A stretch of 42,910 nucleotides of DNA. It comes from Erythrobacter sp. Its GTDB lineage: Bacteria; Pseudomonadota; Alphaproteobacteria; Sphingomonadales; Sphingomonadaceae. Below are positions 17,740 to 25,381 of the stretch, one piece after another. The notes below the pieces were generated by a model that was not told where the DNA came from, made no database searches, and saw nothing but the letters and a program-made list of their open reading frames with translations. The position numbers were made by a program, and so were the translations under genes. Numbering within the stretch: position 1 is the first letter of the stretch; every line of letters begins with the position of its first letter. The DNA is taken from NCBI GenBank assembly GCA_024642565.1, contig JAHEAV010000007.1:70662-113571 (forward strand), written 5' to 3'.

Positions 17740-18618
17740 ATGACAGACAAGACGCCCCAACATGGTCTGACCGACCACAAATTCTACCACGCAGAGCAGG
17801 AAGCGGTTTTCTCCAAATCGGCCCCGCAAAGCACTCCGCAGACCCAGCATCCGGCTTATAAGCTGGCATTCCAGGATCGCGAATTCATGTTGCGCGACGA
17901 ATTGCGCCCGGTTCGCTTCCAGCTGGAATTGCTGAAGCCGGAAATGCTTCTGGACGAAGCTGGCGTGGGTTCAACGCTGGTAATTTACGGTTCTGCCCGT
18001 ATTCCTTCACCGGAAGCGGCAGACGCGCTCGTGGCTAACGCGGCGCCAGAGAAAAAGGCAGTGGCCGAAAGACTGGCTGCCAAGGCAAAATACTACCAGG
18101 AAGCCTATAATCTGGCCAAGATGGTCAGTGAAAAATCGATCATTGAGCATGGCAAACGGCAATTCGTTATCACCTCTGGCGGTGGTCCTTCGATCATGGA
18201 AGCGGCCAACAAGGGCGCAAGCGATGCCGGGGCTGAATCGATCGGGCTGAATATTGTCCTGCCCCACGAACAGGCGCCAAATTCTTACGTGACGCCTTAT
18301 CTGTCGTTCCAGTTCCACTATTTTGCGCTGCGCAAAATGCATTTTCTGCTGCGGGCCCGGGCCATTGCGGTGTTTCCCGGCGGATTTGGTACGTTTGACG
18401 AGACCTTCGAGTTGTTGACGTTGATCCAGACTGGCAAGATGAAACCGATACCCATTGTGATGTTCGGCAAGGAATTCTGGAGCCGGGTCATCGATTTCGA
18501 TGCTTTGGCGGACGAAGGAACGATCAATCGGGAAGATCTGGATCTGATCCATTGGTGTGAAACGGCCGAAGAGGCATGGTGTTACATTGCCGAATTTTAC
18601 GAGCTGGAGTGCGACTGA
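17740..18618 (+). CDS. LOG-family (lysine decarboxylase-like) protein
   Basis: A 292-residue protein of the LOG/TIGR00730 family. Family members are Rossmann-fold nucleotide 5'-monophosphate phosphoribohydrolases (cytokinin-activating in plants, YgdH/PpnN in bacteria). They were long misnamed lysine decarboxylases. The signatures are GGGPSIMEAAN and PGGFGTFDE (Pro213 onward). The N-terminal 90 residues form an extension before the VIYGSARI strand. The open frame continues upstream through the tRNA gene to 17536; that is meaningless, so I take ATG 17740. It converges with thiD; a 7-bp hairpin overlaps its stop (18612-18631) without a T tract. Confidence 0.88.
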   Translation: MTDKTPQHGLTDHKFYHAEQEAVFSKSAPQSTPQTQHPAYKLAFQDREFMLRDELRPVRFQLELLKPEMLLDEAGVGSTLVIYGSARIPSPEAADALVANAAPEKKAVAERLAAKAKYYQEAYNLAKMVSEKSIIEHGKRQFVITSGGGPSIMEAANKGASDAGAESIGLNIVLPHEQAPNSYVTPYLSFQFHYFALRKMHFLLRARAIAVFPGGFGTFDETFELLTLIQTGKMKPIPIVMFGKEFWSRVIDFDALADEGTINREDLDLIHWCETAEEAWCYIAEFYELECD

Positions 18619-18693
18619 CGGGGTTCAGTCGACCGGATTGCCCCGAGGGGTGCCGCCATCGCCGAACTCCAGTTGTAACGTGATGTAACCCAT

Positions 18694-19467
18694 TCAACTC
18701 TTGGCATGGCCAAATGGGATGGTGCCGACTGAATGGCCCAGCGGGCCATCGCCAGCGCCGAAACCGGGCGCTGCGTGGATGGCGGCGCGCACAAAACTGC
18801 GTGCCTGCCCAATCGCCTCGACCAACGGCAATCCCTGGGCAACCAAGGCGGCGATGGCGCTGGACAAGGTGCAGCCGGTACCGTGCGTGTGGCGCGTGTC
18901 GATGCGGCAATTTTCCCAGTGAGCGATTTCTCCGCCGGTCGTAAACAACCGATCGACAATATTGCCGCCCGTGCCGTGGCCGCCTTTCACCAGGACTGCC
19001 TGGCAATGGGTCAGAAGGGCATCAAGGCCGCCCAATGCCTCCAGTTCAGGGAGGTTGGGCGTTGTAACAGTGGCCAGTGCCATCAATTTTCGAAAGCCAG
19101 CCACGGTCGCGCTATCGGCCAGCACCGCTCCATTGGTAGCGACCATGACCGGATCGAATATTATGGGCATGGCCAGGTTGGCCAAGCGGTCCGCAACTAC
19201 AGCGGCAATTTCCGGAGAACCAAGCATTCCGATCTTAACGGCATCTGCCCCGATGTCGGACAGGCAACTGTCGATCTGGGCTGATACCATTTCGCCAGAC
19301 AGTGTCTGGATCGCAGCCACGCCCATCGTATTTTGCGCTGTCACTGCGGTTATAGCGGTCATGGCATAACCGCCGAGCATGGTGATGGTCTTGATGTCGG
19401 CCTGAATGCCTGCGCCGCCGGAACTGTCCGAACCGGCAATGGCGAGAATGCGGGGCGGGGCTGTCAT
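18694..19467 (-). CDS. thiD: Hydroxymethylpyrimidine/phosphomethylpyrimidine kinase ThiD
   Basis: ThiD phosphorylates HMP and HMP-P to HMP-PP, the pyrimidine moiety of thiamine. The 257-residue product has the ribokinase fold: N-terminal AIAGSDSSGGAGIQADIKT for substrate and Mg binding, and the C-terminal anion hole HTHGTGCTLSSAIAA with the catalytic Asp replaced by the CTLSSA-type Cys, as in PdxY/ThiD enzymes. The start is ATG 19467, overlapping the DUF1272 stop by four bases (ATGA). The upstream frame to 19605 only duplicates the overlap. Last gene of the glmM-DUF1272-thiD run. Confidence 0.94.
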   Translation of the reverse strand: MTAPPRILAIAGSDSSGGAGIQADIKTITMLGGYAMTAITAVTAQNTMGVAAIQTLSGEMVSAQIDSCLSDIGADAVKIGMLGSPEIAAVVADRLANLAMPIIFDPVMVATNGAVLADSATVAGFRKLMALATVTTPNLPELEALGGLDALLTHCQAVLVKGGHGTGGNIVDRLFTTGGEIAHWENCRIDTRHTHGTGCTLSSAIAALVAQGLPLVEAIGQARSFVRAAIHAAPGFGAGDGPLGHSVGTIPFGHAKS

Positions 19468-19688
19468 CCGGGAAACTTGCGTTCCAGCGATGCAGGATAT
19501 TTTTCCTGTAGCGATTTGGAACGGGTCGGCCGGTCCATCAACTCCCCGCCACAGTTTGGACAGGAATCGTCCAGATGATCGGCGCATTCGGCGCAGAAAG
19601 TGCATTCGAAACTGCAGATGAAAGCTCCGGGCGCTTCAGCGGGCAGATCGGTTCCACAGCGTTCGCAATCGGGGCGCATGGCGAGCAT
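19464..19688 (-). CDS. DUF1272-family small zinc-ribbon-like protein
   Basis: A 74-residue Cys-rich protein of the DUF1272 type: CERC near the N-terminus, then CSFECTFCAECAD, then CPNCGGEL. That is nine cysteines in 48 residues, probably binding zinc. The C-terminal tail (RPTRSKSLQEKYPA) is basic. Function is unknown for the family. It is tightly packed: the glmM stop and this ATG share a base (TGATG), and its stop overlaps the thiD ATG. Translation of all three genes is therefore probably coupled. An internal ATG at 19679 is an alternative start. Confidence 0.85.
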   Translation of the reverse strand: MLAMRPDCERCGTDLPAEAPGAFICSFECTFCAECADHLDDSCPNCGGELMDRPTRSKSLQEKYPASLERKFPG

Positions 19689-21025
19689 CAGATGGCCGCC
19701 TGCACAGCGTCACAGATCCGTTCTACCACGGCTTCGACCTGGGCTGCATCATCCCCTTCGGCCATGACCCGGATCAGCGGTTCGGTGCCGGACGCGCGGA
19801 TCACCAATCGGCCCTTGCCCGCCAGTTCGGCCTCAGCTGCGGCGATCACGGCTTTGACCCGGTCATTGTCCAGCGGCGTACCCCCGGCATAGCGGACATT
19901 CCGCAGCAATTGTGGTACCGGGTCGAACAGATGCAGCAATTCGCTGGCTTTCTTCCCCGACCGGACCAGCGCCGCCAGCACCTGCAGTGCAGCGATCGTC
20001 CCGTCGCCCGTGGTGGCATGGTCGAGCATGATCATGTGCCCGGATTGCTCCCCGCCGACATTGAAGCCACCTTCACGCATCTTTTCAAGAACATATCGGT
20101 CGCCAACCCGGCTGCGTTCCAGCGACAGACCCTGGCTTTGGAGGAAGCGTTCGAGGCCGAGGTTGGACATGACCGTGGCCACGATCCCGCCCCCTTTTAG
20201 CTGGCCCCTGTCCGCCATCTGCGTCGCGATAAGTGCCATGATCTGATCGCCGTCAACCGTTCGCCCGGTCTCGTCGACTACAATCAGGCGGTCGGCATCG
20301 CCGTCTAGCGCGATGCCGACGTCCGCACCCTGTTCGACCACTTTGGCCTTCAATGCGTCAAGCGAAGTCGACCCGACCCCGTCATTGATGTTCCTGCCAT
20401 TCGGCGTGACCCCCAGCGTGATCACCTTCGCCCCCAATTCCCAGATTGCGGAAGGCGCAACCTCATAGGCGGCGCCATGGGCGCAATCGACCACGACCTT
20501 GAGGCTGTCGAATCGAACGTCGGATGGCACCGATCGCTTGATGGCATGGATATATCGGCCGCGCGCATCGTCGATCCGGCGGGCACGCCCGATATCGGCT
20601 GACGGCGCCAGTTTCTGATCCGACTGGATGGCCGCTTCGATTTCCAGTTCATCCTCATCGGACAGTTTGAACCCATCGGGACCGAACAGCTTTATCCCAT
20701 TATCTTCGAACTTGTTGTGACTTGCGGAAATCATCACGCCCAGATCGGCGCGCATTTCCCGGGTAAGCAGGGCAATTGCCGGGGTGGGGAGTGGGCCGGT
20801 CATAACCACGTCCATCCCAACGCTGGTAAACCCTGCAACCAGGGCGCTTTCCATCATATAACCGGACAGTCGCGTATCCTTGCCGATCACAACCCGGTGC
20901 CGGTGATCTCCGCGAAGAAAGTGGCGGCCGGCCGCCTGGCCGACGCGCATCGCAGTGGCGGCAGTCATAACGCCTTCATTGGTGCGCCCGCGAATACCAT
21001 CGGTGCCGAAAAATTTTCGTGTCAT
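19688..21025 (-). CDS. glmM: Phosphoglucosamine mutase GlmM
   Basis: GlmM interconverts glucosamine-6-phosphate and glucosamine-1-phosphate, feeding UDP-GlcNAc to peptidoglycan and LPS. The 445-residue product has the four-domain alpha-D-phosphohexomutase layout: FGTDGIRG at the N-terminus, the phosphoserine loop [12 protein letters not shown] with Ser102, the metal loop DGDADR (about residue 240), the sugar-binding GGEQSGH, and the phosphate-binding [12 protein letters not shown]. Lengths and residue numbering match E. coli GlmM. It is first in the run with the DUF1272 gene and thiD, divergent from the symporter gene (88 bases between starts). Confidence 0.97.
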   Translation of the reverse strand: MTRKFFGTDGIRGRTNEGVMTAATAMRVGQAAGRHFLRGDHRHRVVIGKDTRLSGYMMESALVAGFTSVGMDVVMTGPLPTPAIALLTREMRADLGVMISASHNKFEDNGIKLFGPDGFKLSDEDELEIEAAIQSDQKLAPSADIGRARRIDDARGRYIHAIKRSVPSDVRFDSLKVVVDCAHGAAYEVAPSAIWELGAKVITLGVTPNGRNINDGVGSTSLDALKAKVVEQGADVGIALDGDADRLIVVDETGRTVDGDQIMALIATQMADRGQLKGGGIVATVMSNLGLERFLQSQGLSLERSRVGDRYVLEKMREGGFNVGGEQSGHMIMLDHATTGDGTIAALQVLAALVRSGKKASELLHLFDPVPQLLRNVRYAGGTPLDNDRVKAVIAAAEAELAGKGRLVIRASGTEPLIRVMAEGDDAAQVEAVVERICDAVQAAI

Positions 21026-21113
21026 GCCTGTCTCGTTTCGAATTCACTCGCCCGCGCAGACGATAATTGCCACGGACTTCTGACGCGTTAAACACGCAAA
21101 GGGAAGAGGAGCC

Positions 21114-22385
21114 GTGAATTTGCCCGAACAGAACGAACATTCCCCTGGTGCCGGAAACGAAATGGTGGCTATCCGCCTTCCCGTCTGGTGGACTTTTGGC
21201 GGGCTGGTCTTTGGCCTGCTGGCAGGGCTGGCCCTGGCGCATAATTATGCGCTTGGTCCGGTGCTGGCCGTGTCGGAGCCGGTCGGTGCCCTGTGGCTGC
21301 GCGCCTTGCAGATGACGATTATTCCGCTGGTCGCGGCGCTTCTTGTTCTGGGGATCACCCAGATGGCGCAGGCGGCGAGTGCCGGGAAAGCCGCGCGGCG
21401 GATGCTGGGTGTGATGTTCGCGGTGCTGATAATGAGCGGTACGGCCACGGCATTGGCGATGCCGGTTCTTCTCGAATTATTTCCGATTCCCGATGCGGCT
21501 TCGGGCATTCTGACCAAGGGCACGGTTGAGAGTTTGAAAGTTCCGGTGCTGGGTGACTTCATTACCTCCCTGATCGCCCCCAATATCATCGCCGCAGCGG
21601 CCGAAACGGCGATGCTGCCGTTGACGATCTTCTTTGCGATGTTCGCGCTGGCGATGGTGCGCATTCCGGCCGGACAGCGCGAGACGCTGCTGCGCCTGTT
21701 CCGCGCCCTGGCGAACACCATGCTGACCATTATCGGCTGGGTTTTGTGGGTTGCGCCGGTGGGCGTGTTTGCCCTGGCTTTGGGGGTTGCGGCGCGCAGT
21801 GGAGGCGGCGCCTTTGCGACTTTGGCACATTACATACTAACGGTTTCAGCAATGGGCACGTTGGTGCTGATCGGTGCCTATCTGCTGGCGTTTTTTGGCG
21901 GCGGTATTGGCCCCGTCCGGTTCGGGCGAGCGATGATCCCGGCTCAGGCAGTGGCGATTTCGACGCAGAGTTCGCTCGCCAGCCTGCCGGCGATGCTTGG
22001 CAGTGCGACCAGTCTGGGCCTTCGCGAACAGGTCGCCGATTTTGTGCTGCCGCTTGCAGTGGCGATATTTCGGGCAACCAGTCCGGCGATGAATTTGGCG
22101 GTGGTGATCTATGTTGCCACGTTGGCCGGAATTTCGCTGACACCGGCACTGATGCTGGCGGGGATTGCCGTTGCCTTTGTGATCAGCGTCGGTTCGGTCA
22201 GCTTGCCCGGATCAATCAGCTTTGTGGTCTCGGTCGGTCCGATTGCGATTGCGATGGGGGTTCCGGTCGAACCGCTGGCCTTGCTGGTTGCTGTTGAAAT
22301 GTTGCCGGACATCATGCGCACCGTGGCCAACGTGACAATGAATGTGGCCGTGACAGCGACTGTTGATCGTTCTACCGAGAATTAG
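21114..22385 (+). CDS. Dicarboxylate/amino acid:cation symporter (DAACS family)
   Basis: A 423-residue membrane protein of the GltP/DctA family, which imports dicarboxylates or acidic amino acids with Na+ or H+. About eight hydrophobic segments plus two re-entrant loops are visible. The Ser-rich loop of family members is AISTQSSLASLPAML (about residue 280), and the substrate-binding region includes RATSPAMNLAVVIY in place of the usual NMDGT motif. That divergence suggests a substrate unlike aspartate/glutamate. The start is GTG 21114, with GGGAAGAGGA just upstream. Divergent from glmM. Confidence 0.87.
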   Translation: MNLPEQNEHSPGAGNEMVAIRLPVWWTFGGLVFGLLAGLALAHNYALGPVLAVSEPVGALWLRALQMTIIPLVAALLVLGITQMAQAASAGKAARRMLGVMFAVLIMSGTATALAMPVLLELFPIPDAASGILTKGTVESLKVPVLGDFITSLIAPNIIAAAAETAMLPLTIFFAMFALAMVRIPAGQRETLLRLFRALANTMLTIIGWVLWVAPVGVFALALGVAARSGGGAFATLAHYILTVSAMGTLVLIGAYLLAFFGGGIGPVRFGRAMIPAQAVAISTQSSLASLPAMLGSATSLGLREQVADFVLPLAVAIFRATSPAMNLAVVIYVATLAGISLTPALMLAGIAVAFVISVGSVSLPGSISFVVSVGPIAIAMGVPVEPLALLVAVEMLPDIMRTVANVTMNVAVTATVDRSTEN

Positions 22386-22467
22386 ACCCGATCATGCAAC
22401 TCTTTTGCGTCACAGCCGTTGGCGTTAAGAACCCTCGTAATTTTCAAGCTACCTGAATGGAGACACC

Positions 22468-23079
22468 ATGGCTTTCAAACTTACCCCGCTCCCCTATGCC
22501 GATACCGCATTGGCACCTGTGATTTCGGCGGAGACCCTGTCGTTCCACCATGGCAAGCACCACCAGACCTATATCGACAAGGCCAACGCCGCGATCGAAG
22601 GCACCGATCTTGCCGACAAATCGCTGGAAGAAGTGATTGTTGCCGCGCGTGGTGCAAACCAGGGCCTGTTCAACAATGCCGCGCAAAGCTGGAACCATGG
22701 CTTTTATTGGCATTCGATGGCCGCAGAATCGACCACAGCTTCGGATGAACTGGTGGCAATGATCAACAATGCCTTCGGCTCGGTCGATGAATTGAAGACG
22801 AAGCTTGCGGACCGCGGTGTCGGCCATTTCGCCAGTGGCTGGGTGTGGCTGGCTGAGAAGGGCGGCAAGCTCTCAATCGAAGAAACGCATGATGGCGATA
22901 CGCTTGCCGACAGCGGTTTCAACCCGCTGCTGGTAATCGACGTGTGGGAACATGCCTATTACCTGGATCACCAGAACAAGCGCCCGGCCTATCTCGATGC
23001 GGTGATCGGTACCAAGCTCAACTGGGCTTTCGCATCCGAAAATCTGGCGCGTGGAACCACGTGGTCTTATCCCGCCTGA
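22468..23079 (+). CDS. sodB: Iron superoxide dismutase SodB
   Basis: SodB converts superoxide to hydrogen peroxide and oxygen in the cytoplasm. The 203-residue product has the metal ligands His27, His77, Asp158 and His162 (DVWEHAYYLDHQN). The AAQSWNHGFYWHSM segment, with Gln73 near the metal, fits the Fe rather than the Mn type. The start is ATG 22468, with GGAGA before it. The 82-base gap after the symporter gene suggests its own promoter. A GC-rich hairpin follows. Confidence 0.96.
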   Translation: MAFKLTPLPYADTALAPVISAETLSFHHGKHHQTYIDKANAAIEGTDLADKSLEEVIVAARGANQGLFNNAAQSWNHGFYWHSMAAESTTASDELVAMINNAFGSVDELKTKLADRGVGHFASGWVWLAEKGGKLSIEETHDGDTLADSGFNPLLVIDVWEHAYYLDHQNKRPAYLDAVIGTKLNWAFASENLARGTTWSYPA

Positions 23080-23095
23080 AATTAGGCTGCCAAGC

Positions 23096-23121
23096 GCCCG
23101 CCCTGCCAGTGCAGGGCGGGC
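23096..23121. terminator. GC-rich hairpin between convergent sodB and the AI-2E transporter gene
   Basis: GCCCGCCCTGC (23096-23106) and GCAGGGCGGGC (23111-23121) form a perfect 11-bp stem with a four-base loop. Neither strand has a T tract, so it could be a bidirectional terminator of weak type or only an mRNA 3' stabiliser. Confidence 0.55.
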
Positions 23122-23135
23122 TGCAGCGTTGAGAA

Positions 23136-24368
23136 TTAGGTTTCAGATTCCGCAGTCTGTGCAGAGGCGCCGTCCGGATCATCAAGGCCCAGATCCAACA
23201 TGCCGGCCGGAAACAACGGTTCGCCGAAAGCGAAACCGATAAGATTGGGGCGGCCAACATGGTCGAAGAATGCGGTTATCATCAGCAATATCGGCACCGA
23301 TAGAAGTGCGCCGAACACGCCCCAAATCCAAGAAAAGTAACTCAGCGCGATCAGGATCATCACCGGGTTCATGGTAAATCGTGCGCCCAGAATTGATGGA
23401 GTGATCACGTTGGATTCAACCGCGTGCAAGCCCAGAAAGGCTGCTGCCGGCACGATGCCCAGCAGCGCGGTTTCCGCCGTGCCTATGCCGAACAGGGCCA
23501 GCAAGGCCGTCATCACCAGGGGCCCGATGTAGGGCAGGAAATTGAGCAAGGCGGCCAGCCCGCCCCACATAACAGGCGCATCCAGCCCCAGCGCCCAAGC
23601 GCCCAACGCTACTACTACGCCGATGCAGCCGTTGATCCATGCCACGGTCAGCACATAGGCTGCGACCCGGTCCTGCATTTCGCGCAGCGCCCGCGCTGCC
23701 TTGATGCTGGTGCCAAAGGAAGCCCTGTCGAACAGCAAATGACGCCGCAGGCGGACGCGTGCCTCGATCATGAAAAAGGTCATCAACAGCGTGAGCAAGG
23801 TCTCCAGCACCACGCTTGGCGTAGCGAGGGCAAGTTGTTGCAACACAGTCGGCCCTTCGAGGTCGCCTGTCTGCCCGGTCAATTCGGCCAGACGGCTATT
23901 GAGCGCGGAAATCCATGCAAACTCCATCTGAAATTCGGAAAGTCGCCGGGTTACCTGATCGACCATCGCCGGGACCCGGTCGAACAGATCAACGGCTGGC
24001 TGCAGGATCAGCGCCAGCGCCATCACCAAAACGGCCACAAAAGTCAGCAGTGATGTCAGCGAGGCGAGGATATTCGGTAGGCCCCATCCGGAAAGTTTAT
24101 CGGCCAGCGGCGAAAGAATGATTGTCAGTACGACTGCGGTCACCACCGGCAGGAACACCACCGACCCAATAGACAGCACGAAAGGCAGGGCGAAGAAAAG
24201 GCCCGCCCCCAGAATCAGCACCAAGGCTGAAATCAATCGCAATTCCTGTTCGGCAAAGGCTTTTCTTCGCCGCGCACGCACGCCGCCCGGTGGCAGGCCC
24301 GGTGGCAGGTCAGGAGGCACGGCCCCTGCCACTTCGCGATGGTCGCCGGATGGAAGAACGTCAGTCAT
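23136..24368 (-). CDS. AI-2E family transporter (PerM-like)
   Basis: A 410-residue membrane protein of the AI-2E transporter/PerM family. Members include TqsA (AI-2 export) and Na+/H+ antiporters of other bacteria, so the name does not fix the substrate. A Pro-rich cytoplasmic N-terminus (1-45) is followed by paired helices (LISALVLILGAGLFFALPFVL, VVFLPVVTAVVLTIIL), a periplasmic loop region and the C-terminal core with LNFLPYIGPLV and the PSILGARFTMNPVMILIALSYFSWIWG segment. ATG 24368 has AGAAGGA seven bases upstream. It follows ecfG by 38 bases on the same strand and is likely co-transcribed with nepR-ecfG, making it a candidate member of the stress regulon. Confidence 0.87.
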   Translation of the reverse strand: MTDVLPSGDHREVAGAVPPDLPPGLPPGGVRARRRKAFAEQELRLISALVLILGAGLFFALPFVLSIGSVVFLPVVTAVVLTIILSPLADKLSGWGLPNILASLTSLLTFVAVLVMALALILQPAVDLFDRVPAMVDQVTRRLSEFQMEFAWISALNSRLAELTGQTGDLEGPTVLQQLALATPSVVLETLLTLLMTFFMIEARVRLRRHLLFDRASFGTSIKAARALREMQDRVAAYVLTVAWINGCIGVVVALGAWALGLDAPVMWGGLAALLNFLPYIGPLVMTALLALFGIGTAETALLGIVPAAAFLGLHAVESNVITPSILGARFTMNPVMILIALSYFSWIWGVFGALLSVPILLMITAFFDHVGRPNLIGFAFGEPLFPAGMLDLGLDDPDGASAQTAESET

Positions 24369-24406
24369 CGAAAGTCCTTCTGCAACCGTGCCGCACAATC
24401 GGCAAG

Positions 24407-25015
24407 CTAGCTTTTGGGGGTTACACCATTGCCGGACGCAACCATGTCAAGTTCCTGAAGGATAGCACGATGGGCCGAAGGATCTTCGACCGAACTGGCA
24501 GGAATGTTGCCGCTTTCCAGCATGGCTGTCAGCGCAGCACGGGCGCGGCCAACACGGCTTTTGATTGTGCCGACTGCGCAGCCGCAAATGCTTGCCGCTT
24601 CTTCGTAGGAAAACCCGCCGGCCCCGACCAGCAACAAGGCTTCGCGCCGCTCTGGTGGAAGTGTCAGCAGGGCGCGGTGCATATCCGATAAATGAATCGG
24701 ATCTTCCTGCCCGGCTGGTGCGGTTAATATCCGTTCGGCGACATTTTCGTCATATTCACCGCGGAACCGGTTGCGGCGCATTTCGGTCAAATAGGCATTG
24801 CGCAGGATCACGAATGTCCAGGCGCGCATTGATGTACCCATTTCGAAGCGGTCCTGGGCTGCCCAGGCCTTGAGCATGGTTTCCTGCACCAGATCATCGG
24901 CCATATCCGGCCGACCGCAAAGCCCGCGCGCAAAAGCCCGAAGATGCGGGATAACTGCCGTCAGTTCCTGCTTGAATTCAGCTTTTTGTGCGGCTGAGCG
25001 CGCGTTCTCGCCCAT
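24407..25015 (-). CDS. ecfG: General stress response ECF sigma factor EcfG
   Basis: EcfG (ECF15 group) directs RNA polymerase to GGAAC...CGTT promoters and controls the alphaproteobacterial general stress response. The 202-residue product has region 2 (about 20-90: DDLVQETMLKAWA and a RAWTFVILRN-type region 2.4) and region 4 (about 125-180: LPPERREALLLV, FSYEEAASICGCAVGTIKSRVGRARAAL). Normally NepR sequesters it, and phosphorylated PhyR releases it. Its ATG shares a base with the nepR stop (TGATG). Transcription is probably autoregulated from the promoter at 25292-25318. Confidence 0.96.
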   Translation of the reverse strand: MGENARSAAQKAEFKQELTAVIPHLRAFARGLCGRPDMADDLVQETMLKAWAAQDRFEMGTSMRAWTFVILRNAYLTEMRRNRFRGEYDENVAERILTAPAGQEDPIHLSDMHRALLTLPPERREALLLVGAGGFSYEEAASICGCAVGTIKSRVGRARAALTAMLESGNIPASSVEDPSAHRAILQELDMVASGNGVTPKS

Positions 25016-25215
25016 CAGGACTTGGAGTCCAACTTGGCCAGCAAATCTTCGAAACAGCTTGGCAGTGGTTCTTCAACCACGGAATCATAAAGGCGGCGCA
25101 GACCAATGGCCCAATCCGGCTTCGCCTGTTCCCCTGGGTTCAGGCCCTTAACATTGTTGCGCTGCGGAACCATGCCGGCACCCTTGCCGGCGTCCTTGTC
25201 TGCGTCTGATGTCAT
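25015..25215 (-). CDS. nepR: Anti-sigma factor NepR
   Basis: NepR binds EcfG and keeps it inactive; phosphorylated PhyR mimics the sigma factor and takes NepR away. The 66-residue product has the family core IGLRRLYDSVVEEPLPSCF-EDLLAKLD (residues 38-63) after a hydrophilic, disordered N-terminus. The ATG at 25215 fits known NepR lengths; the frame is open to 25329, but that would read across the promoter. The stop overlaps the ecfG start, so both are made from one transcript in a fixed ratio. Confidence 0.94.
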   Translation of the reverse strand: MTSDADKDAGKGAGMVPQRNNVKGLNPGEQAKPDWAIGLRRLYDSVVEEPLPSCFEDLLAKLDSKS

Positions 25216-25291
25216 GTGATTCTTGCAACACCCTTGATCAATTTTGTCGCCGCTGGCTTTGCTGACAGGTATAATGCCAAAGTCCTTTCTG

Positions 25292-25318
25292 GGAACGAAG
25301 CGCTGTCTGTTTGGTTCC
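25292..25318. promoter_or_regulatory. Symmetric, bidirectional EcfG promoter
   Basis: GGAAC at 25292-25296 and GTTCC at 25314-25318 are separated by 17 bases. Read on the minus strand this is GGAAC-N16-CGTT, a perfect EcfG promoter for nepR-ecfG (5' UTR about 70 bases). Read on the plus strand it is GGAAC-N16-GGTT, which would drive the kinase gene about 60 bases downstream. One element thus contains the -35 box of each promoter over the -10 box of the other. Confidence 0.8.
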
Positions 25319-25381
25319 CTGCGAGACACTCGAGCAAAACGAATGCCATAGGTCCGGCGCCACTGAAAGGTTTATTGATCC

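Noticed and set aside
22386-22467. EcfG promoter upstream of sodB
   Set aside because: No GGAAC is present in the gap, so direct EcfG control of sodB is not supported.
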